Assembly (NCBI GenBank): GCA_938028625.1
Contig: CALIZB010000087.1
Coordinates: 1-41,703, forward strand
Source of the DNA: an uncultured Bacteroidia bacterium
GTDB lineage: Bacteria > Bacteroidota > Bacteroidia > JANWVE01
Direction: 5' to 3'
Length of the DNA: 41,703 nucleotides
Made by a program: the position numbers and the translations under genes. The notes below the pieces were generated by a model. It saw only the letters and a program-made list of their open reading frames with translations. It had not been told where the DNA came from and made no database searches. This document shows, piece by piece, positions 1 to 8,590 of the stretch (its first letter is position 1; the number at the start of each line of letters is the position of its first letter).

Positions 1-1
1 T

Positions 2-202
2 GCAGGAAAAGTCGCAAGTAAACAAATTTTACAAATCAATACAAATGTAGATTTGACAGGTGAAAGCAGGCTTTTGGTAGAAGATAGAGTTAGAGAAGGA
101 CAAAAGAAAAAAGGTAGTTTAGCATCTGAAAGATTTGAAATCAGATTGAGAAATCAAGAAGAGGTGCAAATTATGATAAATGCCTTAAAAGATAAGATTT
201 AG
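2..202 (+). CDS. 3' end of an unidentified CDS (truncated by window edge), ...AGKVASKQILQINTNVDLTGESRLLVEDRVREGQKKKGSLASERFEIRLRNQEEVQIMINALKDKI*
   Basis: Open reading frame from window start to TAG at 200-202; the stop overlaps the GTG start of the next ORF (TAGTG). Family not recognised. Confidence 0.5.
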   Translation, partial: AGKVASKQILQINTNVDLTGESRLLVEDRVREGQKKKGSLASERFEIRLRNQEEVQIMINALKDKI

Positions 203-645
203 TGGAACTTTTATTTCCCTACCAAAAAGTGAATGGGAAACACAAAATCATACCCGAAGAAACTCTAAAAACTGACTTTCCTTTGGCTTACGATTACCTG
301 ATAAGCGTAAAAAGCGAATTAGATAAACGAGATAACGGAAAACCTAATCCTATGGCGTGGTATACTTTTAGGAGAACACAAAGTTTAGACAACAGTTTTG
401 GGAAAAAAATTATTTTTTCACCTATGAACAAAAAACCTAATTTTATACTATACGAAAACGAAGATTGTACTTTTTATTCAGGTTACTGCATCAAGTATTC
501 GGGAGATTATCATTTCTTACTTAATCAATTAAACTCGGATAGAATGCAAAAGTTCATAGAAATGTCAAGTAGAGATTTTAGGGATGGATGGAAAGCCTAT
601 AATAAAAAAATCATAGAAGAGTTTATAGTAGAGTTTTACACTTGA
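202..645 (+). CDS. C-terminal target-recognition (TaqI/Eco57I-like specificity) domain of an adenine-specific DNA methyltransferase; truncated or stand-alone
   Basis: LLFPYQKVNGKHKIIPEETLKTDFPLAYDYLISVKSELDKRDNGKPNPMAWYTFRRTQSL...GKKIIFSP...FYSGYCIKYSGDYHFLLNQLNSDRMQKFIEMSSRDFRDGWKAYNKK matches the pattern of type II N6-adenine methylase C-termini. The catalytic N-terminal half is absent. Confidence 0.7.
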   Translation: MELLFPYQKVNGKHKIIPEETLKTDFPLAYDYLISVKSELDKRDNGKPNPMAWYTFRRTQSLDNSFGKKIIFSPMNKKPNFILYENEDCTFYSGYCIKYSGDYHFLLNQLNSDRMQKFIEMSSRDFRDGWKAYNKKIIEEFIVEFYT

Positions 646-666
646 AAAAGTCTATATTGGTGGTAC

Positions 667-1695
667 TTATAATTGTATTCTCAAACGTACGACATACATA
701 TTATCTTCTACATCTAATAGTAAGCCATGCTTTTTAGGGTACAAAATCTCTAACCTTCGTTCTAAATTTTGAATACCTGTTTTGGTAGAAGCAATATTGG
801 TTAGTCGTGTAATGGGAATAATATTTTTGGTAGTAAAGAAGAACTCCTGTTCTTTAATGAAAGCATAAATTTCAATATGCGTCTGTTCTACGCCTACCCC
901 ATGCTTAAAGCAGTTTTCCACAAAGGGAATAAGCAGCATAGGTGCTATAGTATAAGATGAAAAATCTCCCTGTTTTTGAAAATTAACAAAAGCATTTTTG
1001 GGCAGGCGCATACGTTCCAGAGCAATGTAGTTTTCTATCATTTCTAATTCTGCATTCAAAGGTACTTGTTCTTTTTTACTGCTTTCTAACTGGTATCGCA
1101 TCAAGTCTGCTAATTGAAGTATCATTTCATTAGCATTCTCGGAATTAGTTAAATTGACGGCATAGATATTATTAAGCGTATTAAATAAAAAATGTGGATT
1201 TATTTGAGATTTTAACAGATTTAATTCACTTTCTATTTGTTTAGCTTTAGCTTCTTGTAATTGATACTGCTTAGATAAGCCATTTTTCATAAATCGTATG
1301 CCTACAATCATCAGCGTACTAAATAATAGGTTAATTAGAGTTTGTATAAAACTTGCTCCGCTTGCAAGCACATACACTAATATCGTGTGCATAGAAAATG
1401 CAATAATTAAACCTGTAAACGCAAGGCTTAAAAAATAGGCAAAGTATTTTCGTTTGCTGAAAAGTATATCAAAGAGATAGATATTAAGATAAGTATATAT
1501 CATGATAGGTACAAGCAAAGTACTGACCAATACAGCCGCAAAAGTTCCTTGGTCGTTGATACGTGAAAGTAATAAACGGCGAGTATCTATGTTATTGTGT
1601 AAAGCATCAAATGAAATAATCCATAAAATTAACCAAAAAAGTACATGATATACAGGACGATAGCGATTTATTTGTTCTATCCAGTTTTTACTCAT
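667..1695 (-). CDS. LytS/YehU-family sensor histidine kinase (His_kinase PF06580-like)
   Basis: N-terminal TM helices, then LLKSQINPHFLFNTLNNIYAV phospho-acceptor motif and a FVENCFKHG N-box. Confidence 0.9.
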   Translation of the reverse strand: MSKNWIEQINRYRPVYHVLFWLILWIISFDALHNNIDTRRLLLSRINDQGTFAAVLVSTLLVPIMIYTYLNIYLFDILFSKRKYFAYFLSLAFTGLIIAFSMHTILVYVLASGASFIQTLINLLFSTLMIVGIRFMKNGLSKQYQLQEAKAKQIESELNLLKSQINPHFLFNTLNNIYAVNLTNSENANEMILQLADLMRYQLESSKKEQVPLNAELEMIENYIALERMRLPKNAFVNFQKQGDFSSYTIAPMLLIPFVENCFKHGVGVEQTHIEIYAFIKEQEFFFTTKNIIPITRLTNIASTKTGIQNLERRLEILYPKKHGLLLDVEDNMYVVRLRIQL

Positions 1696-1863
1696 GATGC
1701 AATATTAGCCAAAATATGAAGTAAACTACCCAAATACATGATATACGATACATAAAATACACATATACCTAAACTTGGGAATTAGTAAATGCTCGTTCTA
1801 TATGTCCATCTGAAACTAGTAATCTGTAACGATATATTTTATATTCTAATGTCACAATTTACC

Positions 1864-2949
1864 TTATACCACTTCAAAAAGCATACTTTCTAACGTTAAT
1901 CCTGGTCCGAAGGCTATACTTAACACATGTTCTCCCTTTTGTATTTCATCAAGCAATGAAGCAAGCACAAACAGCACCGTAGCAGAAGACATATTTCCAT
2001 ATTCTGCCAATATATCATAACTATTTTTATGTTGTTCTACATCAATTTTGAGTGCTTTTTCTACTGCTTGTAATATCCTTTTACCGCCTGGGTGTGTAGC
2101 GTAATGGTTAATGTGTATATTCTCAAAACGAGATAAAAGTTTTTCTATCAACACAGGAACACCTTTTTCTACGAGCTTGGGAATATAATGTGAAAGCACC
2201 ATTTCAAACCCGGTATCACCAATATACCATGCCATATCTGATTTGCCCTCGCTGTATATATCTGCATAAAATTCTTTGATTTTAAGAGCAGGTTTTTCTG
2301 TTATTTTTTTACCTGTAACTACCACCACCGCACTACCGTCACCAAATAATGCATTAGCAAGCATAAAATCCGCATCTGTACGGTTCTGAAAATGTAAACT
2401 ACACAGTTCAGTGCATACAATCAGGACTACTGCATTTTTATCAGAATTACAGATATGATACGCTAATTTCAAAGCATTAAAAGCCGCATAACAGCCCATA
2501 TATTGCACAGCAGTACGTTGTGCATTTTTTGGAATACCTAATTGTTGTACTAATTCAACATCTAAACCTGGTGCATATAAGCCTGTGCAACTTACCGTTA
2601 TAACGTGTGTAACATTTTGCACACCAATATTCTCATCAAAAATGGCACTTGACGCCTGCACAGACAAAGGTAAAGCATGCTTTTGATACTCTAACATTCG
2701 CCTTTGTGTAGAAGGAAAGGGTTCTAATGCTTTATTTTTTGGAAAGAAAGTATAATCTTCAATTTCATTTTTTGTATAATCGGATAATACAGTATACCGT
2801 TTTTTAATACCTGTTGCTTGAAACAAATGAGATAATTTTTCTTTTTCTCTATCTGTTAAAGTTAAGTGTTTGTGCATAAAAGTAGCAGCTTGACTTTGGC
2901 ATAGTTCATATTTAGGAACTGCCGTTTTAATTGTGTAAATATATGCCAT
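1864..2949 (-). CDS. Type III polyketide synthase (chalcone/stilbene synthase-like)
   Basis: Thiolase-fold PKSIII motifs: MGCYAAFNAL (Cys), HYATHPGGKRIL (His), YGNMSSATVLFVL (Asn), GDGSAVVVV. Confidence 0.85.
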   Translation of the reverse strand: MAYIYTIKTAVPKYELCQSQAATFMHKHLTLTDREKEKLSHLFQATGIKKRYTVLSDYTKNEIEDYTFFPKNKALEPFPSTQRRMLEYQKHALPLSVQASSAIFDENIGVQNVTHVITVSCTGLYAPGLDVELVQQLGIPKNAQRTAVQYMGCYAAFNALKLAYHICNSDKNAVVLIVCTELCSLHFQNRTDADFMLANALFGDGSAVVVVTGKKITEKPALKIKEFYADIYSEGKSDMAWYIGDTGFEMVLSHYIPKLVEKGVPVLIEKLLSRFENIHINHYATHPGGKRILQAVEKALKIDVEQHKNSYDILAEYGNMSSATVLFVLASLLDEIQKGEHVLSIAFGPGLTLESMLFEVV

Positions 2950-2957
2950 AAATTATT

Positions 2958-4544
2958 TTATTCTTTCACAAAAGAAGTACTATATATTCTCTCACCTTGC
3001 AATACTATACGATACAAACCTGAACCTAGATTTTTGACATCTATAACATGAAGGTCTGTTTTTGGAATACTATTATAGTGAGCTATTACTTTACCTTGAA
3101 TATCAATAATATAGATATTTTGCAATTGAGTTATTTGGTTTAACTCTGAAACATACAGCATTTGCTGCACGGGATTAGGATAGACTTGTATTTTATCTTG
3201 TAAAGAATAAACATCACTAACATGTGTAGGTAAAAAAGCCTCTTTTCTTGCAATGGCTAATATAGTAGAACGATTAAAATGTATAATCTTTCCTGTTTCA
3301 TCTATTTGATTAGCAGTATTACTTGGAGAAGGTTCGTGAATGGTCATAAACATAAACCGATTATCAGGAGTGAAAGAAATACCTTTTAATTTAGCATTTA
3401 TGGGAGCAATAGCAAACAATTTTACTTTTGGAGATAGCAAAGTATGTGTAGGTTCTACTACCCACAGGTAATATTTACCTGCATTTTGCATAACCCATAA
3501 ATTACCCGCATTATCAAAGGCAATGTGTTCATGCCCAAAACCCCAAAGCGCATTTTCTATGCCTGTGCTGTGCGTAAGTGGATATGAAGCACTCTCTACA
3601 AACAAATTAAACTGGTCTACACTGTTTCCATTATCTCTAAAACGGAATATTCTGCCTGAACTTTTGCTTGCAAAGTAGATTTTATTATCCAAAGGACTGA
3701 TTGCCACACTGCCTACCTGATTAAAGTTGGTAGCTCCTGCCGCCTGTGCCGCACTGCCGATAGTATTACATTGAACAGGTGAAGCCGTATTGAGTAATTC
3801 CCAAGTGCCTGAACTTGCTGTATGAGGTAATCCTGTAAGTTTAAGAACATATAATTTACCTGTACTTAATTTTTGATTGGTATCGGCTACAAACTTATAG
3901 ATATACCCATTTAATCCGTCATCTGCACCAAAATAACAGGTTTTTTTGTCATTTTTGAACACAATATTTTCATGTGGGGCGCGACCCATCTTAAATAATT
4001 TTCGGAGTGGAATTTGTGTTTGAGCATCTACTTCTACAAACCAACCTGTATCATAATAGCCATCACCATTATTATCAGCAGAAGGTAAGTTTTCTTTTTC
4101 GGAAACTACTAATGTACCCCATGAAGTAATCCCCCCACTTGCCAGATTATTTACGCCTTGTAAATTGCTATAATCTATTGGTGCAGAATAAGTACTCTGC
4201 CATAAAAATTTTGTACTCACAGGTACAAGATCAAGGTTAAAAAGAGTTGTTCCTTCATTATTTGTAGTGTGATTGATAGCAAGTTTTCCTTTTATACTAC
4301 TTCCACTATCCGCAATATACATACAAAAATTAGTGAAACCTTTAAGGAGTGAGTTATCGGATAGCGTATCGTTTTTCTGAGCAATAACCTGAAAACTATG
4401 TGTATTAGGTAAAACAAACTGCATTTTTTGCTCATCAGGATATAATGAAGTAAAATTATATACCTGCATAGATTGCGAAAAACCTTGAATACATATCAAA
4501 ATAAGCGGGTACACAAAAGTAAAAGTTTTGTTTTTCATAAGCAT
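2958..4544 (-). CDS. PhoX/DUF839-like secreted protein with T9SS C-terminal sorting domain
   Basis: TSWGTLVVSEKENL, FKMGRAPHENIVF, GYIYKFVAD motifs; C-terminal VYPNPVQQMLYVSE...GKVIAHY...SGLYRIVLQ. ATG at 4544 is preferred over the TTG at 4556 because TATCTTTG lies at 4554-4561. Confidence 0.75.
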   Translation of the reverse strand: MLMKNKTFTFVYPLILICIQGFSQSMQVYNFTSLYPDEQKMQFVLPNTHSFQVIAQKNDTLSDNSLLKGFTNFCMYIADSGSSIKGKLAINHTTNNEGTTLFNLDLVPVSTKFLWQSTYSAPIDYSNLQGVNNLASGGITSWGTLVVSEKENLPSADNNGDGYYDTGWFVEVDAQTQIPLRKLFKMGRAPHENIVFKNDKKTCYFGADDGLNGYIYKFVADTNQKLSTGKLYVLKLTGLPHTASSGTWELLNTASPVQCNTIGSAAQAAGATNFNQVGSVAISPLDNKIYFASKSSGRIFRFRDNGNSVDQFNLFVESASYPLTHSTGIENALWGFGHEHIAFDNAGNLWVMQNAGKYYLWVVEPTHTLLSPKVKLFAIAPINAKLKGISFTPDNRFMFMTIHEPSPSNTANQIDETGKIIHFNRSTILAIARKEAFLPTHVSDVYSLQDKIQVYPNPVQQMLYVSELNQITQLQNIYIIDIQGKVIAHYNSIPKTDLHVIDVKNLGSGLYRIVLQGERIYSTSFVKE

Positions 4545-4628
4545 ATTGGTATGCAAAGATACATTTTTTTACATCTTAACATAAAAACAACATGAGTACC
4601 ATCTATATTTGATTATTTTTTCCGATAT

Positions 4629-5549
4629 TTATTCAGGTTTTGTAATAATATCTTGCAAAATCCTGTCTACTATGATGTAAGTGTTTAAATCTGCCAAGTT
4701 CATTAACTGAATATGATTTTTAATATCATACTGTTGCACTTTTAACCATAGTTCTTTTTGAATTAAGCGTTCTATTTTTTGTTGTAAAAGTTGTTTTTGT
4801 TTTATTTCATTTTTTTGAATGTGTACATGTATTTTTGTGATATTTTCCCATAGTTCTGCTATACCCTCTTTTTTAGTAGCTACGGTTTTAACCACAGGTA
4901 CATCTGCGATATGTGTGCGCAAATGGAGCATATTTTGTAAATTTTGCACAAAAGTATTAGCTCCCACTCTATCAGCTTTGTTTACCACAAAAACATCTGC
5001 AATTTCCATAATGCCAGACTTAAAGGCTTGAATATCATCTCCTGCTTCGGGAACTAATACCAAAATGGTTATATCTGCTATGCTCGCAATCTCCACTTCG
5101 GACTGTCCTACACCCACAGTTTCTACAATAACGACATCACGCTGATTAGCACGTAATACATCAATCATTTCTACGATGCTACCACATAAACCACCTAAAT
5201 TTCCTCTGCTTGCCGCACTACGAATAAATACGTTTGGGTGTAAAAAATACTCACTCATACGTATTCTATCACCTAAAATAGCACCTTGGGTGAATACGCT
5301 TGTAGGGTCTACGGCAATAATACCTATACGTTTATTTTGTTCTACCAAGTGTTGAATAAGTGCATTGGTAAGCGTACTTTTACCTGCTCCAGGAGGTCCT
5401 GTGATACCGATTACCCATGAAGGATAAAAATGAGGAATTTTCTGTAAAACAGCTTTACCTTGCTCGGTATTATTTTCTACCCAGGAAAGCACACGAGCTA
5501 AAATACGGTCATCTTTACCTTGTATCAATTTGTCTATCAGTTCATTCAT
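4629..5549 (-). CDS. meaB: MeaB/ArgK-family G3E P-loop GTPase (methylmalonyl-CoA mutase chaperone)
   Basis: GITGPPGAGKSTLTNAL Walker A, GILGDRIRM-like, IVETVGVGQSEVEIA, NKADR. Confidence 0.92.
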   Translation of the reverse strand: MNELIDKLIQGKDDRILARVLSWVENNTEQGKAVLQKIPHFYPSWVIGITGPPGAGKSTLTNALIQHLVEQNKRIGIIAVDPTSVFTQGAILGDRIRMSEYFLHPNVFIRSAASRGNLGGLCGSIVEMIDVLRANQRDVVIVETVGVGQSEVEIASIADITILVLVPEAGDDIQAFKSGIMEIADVFVVNKADRVGANTFVQNLQNMLHLRTHIADVPVVKTVATKKEGIAELWENITKIHVHIQKNEIKQKQLLQQKIERLIQKELWLKVQQYDIKNHIQLMNLADLNTYIIVDRILQDIITKPE

Positions 5550-5556
5550 GCTATTT

Positions 5557-6387
5557 TTATTTTGTTAAGGCAATGCCAAAAGTAGTTCTAAAATCATTAT
5601 TTTTGCGATTAGGTGCTACAATGCTTTCATAAGAGTTCTCAATAGAGGCACGTACATTGATGTGTTTAGAAAATGGAATTTCTAGGGTAGCAATACCGTT
5701 CCAACGTATGTTTTTATTATCTATTAAAGAAGGCTGAAAAAAAGAGAGATGATAGAGTTTTAACCTGCCTTTGAATACGCTGTAACTTCCGCGTAATCTT
5801 ACTGATAAACGTAAGGTTTCAACATCATTTTTAGTGATAAAATCCGTTTTTTCATAAATGCAAGCTATGCTTGTGCTGAGTTCTGCATTAGGATTATTTT
5901 TTATGAAGCGTATTCCTACACCGCCACCTACTAAATCGCGTAGCTCAATAGCTCTCAAATTGCTTTTTTCTAATATTGCAAATGCTAATCCGTAAATTCG
6001 CCGCTGATAAAAAGCCGTAGAGCTGATGTCCATAAAAAATTCTCTTTCTTGTACTTTTTTATTCGTTTCGCCATAAGTAAAAGCAGGGTTCATGCTAAAC
6101 CAAAATATACCTTCTGAAAGAGAAGCATTTAACCTTGTAATGAATAAAAAACGCTCTACATTACCTTCGTTGATTGTACCATCTGCGGTTAATTTTGCAT
6201 TAAATTTTTGTGTTTTAGGAATAGGTGTACTTTTCTTTTTACTTTGTTCTATGGCTTTGAGAGTAGAATCTACAAGGTATTTAGCTTTTATGTTAGCTAA
6301 TGAGTCTATGAGTCGTTTTTGTTCTTCATTTTGAGCTAACAACAAAAATGTATTACAAAAAACACACAAAAAGAGAAAATATTTCAT
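5557..6387 (-). CDS. Hypothetical secreted/outer-membrane protein
   Basis: Signal peptide MKYFLFLCVFCNTFLLLAQ; beta-rich remainder. ATG at 6387 lies 9 nt from a TAATTTTG box; the track's 6399 start is TTG. Confidence 0.6.
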   Translation of the reverse strand: MKYFLFLCVFCNTFLLLAQNEEQKRLIDSLANIKAKYLVDSTLKAIEQSKKKSTPIPKTQKFNAKLTADGTINEGNVERFLFITRLNASLSEGIFWFSMNPAFTYGETNKKVQEREFFMDISSTAFYQRRIYGLAFAILEKSNLRAIELRDLVGGGVGIRFIKNNPNAELSTSIACIYEKTDFITKNDVETLRLSVRLRGSYSVFKGRLKLYHLSFFQPSLIDNKNIRWNGIATLEIPFSKHINVRASIENSYESIVAPNRKNNDFRTTFGIALTK

Positions 6388-6427
6388 ATTCGGGTTCAAA
6401 ATTACATTTTTTTGCTTATTTTGTTGT

Positions 6428-7105
6428 ATGAACTATGATTTTATTAACGGAGAAGTGCTTTTAGTAGATAAACCTTTACATTGGACATCTTTTGATGTAG
6501 TAGCTAAATTAAGAAATTTATGCAAAACAAAGAAAATAGGACACGCAGGTACATTAGACCCTCTGGCAACAGGACTTTTAATTGTTTGTACAGGTAAAAA
6601 AACAAAATCTATTAACGAATATCAAAATTTGAATAAAACGTATCAAGCAACAATATGTCTGGGCGCTACTACACCTACATATGATGCAGAATTTGCACCT
6701 GAAAATCCTAAACCATACGAACATATTACAGAACAAGAGGTAAAAAATGCTATAAAAAAGCATTTTCTAGGTGAAATTTCTCAAATACCTCCTGCTTATT
6801 CTGCTATTAAAGTACAAGGTAAAAGTGCATATCAATTAGCGAGAAAAGGTAAAGAAGTAAAGTTAGAACCGCGAAGAGTACATATTTATCGTTTTGAAGT
6901 GGTTCATTTTTCACTTTCTTACCTTGATGTAGAAATAGAATGTAGTAAAGGTACATACATTCGTAGCCTTGCGCATGATTTGGGACAGATATTAGGTACA
7001 GGTGCTTATTTAACACAACTTCGCCGTACTAAAATCGGTGAGATAAGCGTAGAACAAGCAAAAACTATGACAGAGTGGATAGAGATACTCTCTATTCAGA
7101 GATAA
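6428..7105 (+). CDS. truB: tRNA pseudouridine(55) synthase TruB
   Basis: [51 protein letters not shown]. Confidence 0.96.
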   Translation: MNYDFINGEVLLVDKPLHWTSFDVVAKLRNLCKTKKIGHAGTLDPLATGLLIVCTGKKTKSINEYQNLNKTYQATICLGATTPTYDAEFAPENPKPYEHITEQEVKNAIKKHFLGEISQIPPAYSAIKVQGKSAYQLARKGKEVKLEPRRVHIYRFEVVHFSLSYLDVEIECSKGTYIRSLAHDLGQILGTGAYLTQLRRTKIGEISVEQAKTMTEWIEILSIQR

Positions 7106-7118
7106 ATTGTAAAATAAG

Positions 7119-8486
7119 TTATATCTGTACAATTTCTACAATAGGTTGGCAAAGGTCTTTGCGTATCAGTGCAGGCCAGTAAGCCATAATTTCACTTGGA
7201 GTAGGTCTGCCGCCTGCAAATCCTGTTACAGCACTGGGACCTGTAAGAATTAAAGGTGCTATTTCTTTACCAAAAGCTTCCATAGCTTTTTGGTCTTTTC
7301 CCCGTACTGATACACGTAACTGAACTTCGTTAATATCATCGTCGTTATCAATAGGCTTGGCTACGTTTTCATGACAGGCATTATAACCTACAAGTTCTGC
7401 TCTATACTCGTCAAATTGAAGTCCAAGATTATCTAAACGTTTTTTGAGAATATCTGCGGCTTTTATCGCTTTGGTTTTAGCTTGGGGCCAAGAATAGGTA
7501 AGCGTACTAGTAGATTTCCAACCATCTTGATACGCGCAAGATACTTTATAGAATGGGGTTGCGGGTTTTCCTTTTATACCAAATACTTTAACTCTATTCT
7601 CCCCTACTTGCTCAAGTTGTATAGAAGTAAAATCAGCGATACAATCAGGAGTAATATATTCTGCGGGATTTCCAATTTCATAGAGTAATTGCTCTTTAAC
7701 TGTCATTTCATTGACTAGTCCGCCGAGATTTTCATGTTTAGTAATTACAAAAGTACCATCAGGATAGGCTTCACAGATAGGAAAGCCAATATTTTCAAAG
7801 CCTTGTACAAGAAACCAATCTGTAAAATTACCACCTGTACTCTGTGCGCCGCATTCTAAAATATGCCCTGCAATAGTACCTGATGCCATTTTATCCCAGT
7901 CGTCCATGCTCCAACCAAATTCGTATATCATGGGAGCTAGTACTAAACCTGTATCGGTAACTCTGCCTGTAATAATAATATCTGCACCTTGTTGTAAGGC
8001 TTCTACCATAGGTTTTGCCCCATAATAGACATTTGCACTCACAAGTTTATCTTGTACTTTGCTGATAGGTTCATCAGTTTCCATGTTGTTAAGGGGTGCG
8101 CCTTTGGCTTGGAGTTCAGAAATTTGGTCAAGAATATTATCTCCGTAGACTACAGCAATTTTAAGGTCTGTAATACCGAGTTCTTTGGCATACTGAACAA
8201 TTTTATCTTTGCAACCTATGGGATTTACACCACCTGCATTAGAAATTACTTTAATTCCTTTGGCTTTAATATCAGGTAAAATTTCTTTGATAACTTCGGG
8301 AAAATCTCTTGCATAGCCTGCAGAAGGGTTTTTTAGTTGTTGGCGCTTCATGATAGACATAGTTACTTCTGCGAGGTAGTCCATAGTAAGATAATCTATT
8401 TGTCCGCATCTTACTTGGTCAATGGGGGCGCGTAGTAAATCTCCCCAAAACCCTTGACCTGATGCAATACGAATCATGTTTTTCAT
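7119..8486 (-). CDS. AtuA-like (acyclic terpene utilization, DUF1446) family protein
   Basis: IRIASGQGFWGDLLRAPIDQVRCGQIDYLTMDYLAEVTMSIM, GGVNPIGC, ITGRVTDTGLVLAPMIYEFGW, HILECGAQSTGGNFTDW. Confidence 0.88.
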   Translation of the reverse strand: MKNMIRIASGQGFWGDLLRAPIDQVRCGQIDYLTMDYLAEVTMSIMKRQQLKNPSAGYARDFPEVIKEILPDIKAKGIKVISNAGGVNPIGCKDKIVQYAKELGITDLKIAVVYGDNILDQISELQAKGAPLNNMETDEPISKVQDKLVSANVYYGAKPMVEALQQGADIIITGRVTDTGLVLAPMIYEFGWSMDDWDKMASGTIAGHILECGAQSTGGNFTDWFLVQGFENIGFPICEAYPDGTFVITKHENLGGLVNEMTVKEQLLYEIGNPAEYITPDCIADFTSIQLEQVGENRVKVFGIKGKPATPFYKVSCAYQDGWKSTSTLTYSWPQAKTKAIKAADILKKRLDNLGLQFDEYRAELVGYNACHENVAKPIDNDDDINEVQLRVSVRGKDQKAMEAFGKEIAPLILTGPSAVTGFAGGRPTPSEIMAYWPALIRKDLCQPIVEIVQI

Positions 8487-8540
8487 GGTTCAAAAATACG
8501 ATTATTCACTATAAAACCAAACTTTATTAACTAAAAATAA

Positions 8541-8570
8541 AAAACCACCTGCATTTAAGCAAGTGGTTTT
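8541..8570 (-). terminator. Rho-independent terminator of the M43 protease gene
   Basis: On the minus strand AAAACCACTTGC-TTAAAT-GCAGGTGGTTTT (one stem mismatch) followed by a T-rich tract TTATTTTT; 20 nt after the stop. Confidence 0.8.
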
Positions 8571-8590
8571 AGGTTATGAGATTAGGTTAA

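Noticed and set aside
1696-1863. Possible small RNA or leader between PKS and lytS genes
   Set aside because: No stable hairpin or promoter convincingly visible; nothing to support a call.
4819-5031. Short ORFs antisense to well-supported genes (e.g. 4819-5031, 5417-5632, 6092-6334, 8777-9031, 9558-9830, 17291-17506, 18392-18673, 37318-37608)
   Set aside because: They overlap strong coding genes in antisense, have cysteine/aromatic-rich or low-complexity composition, and show no family motifs.
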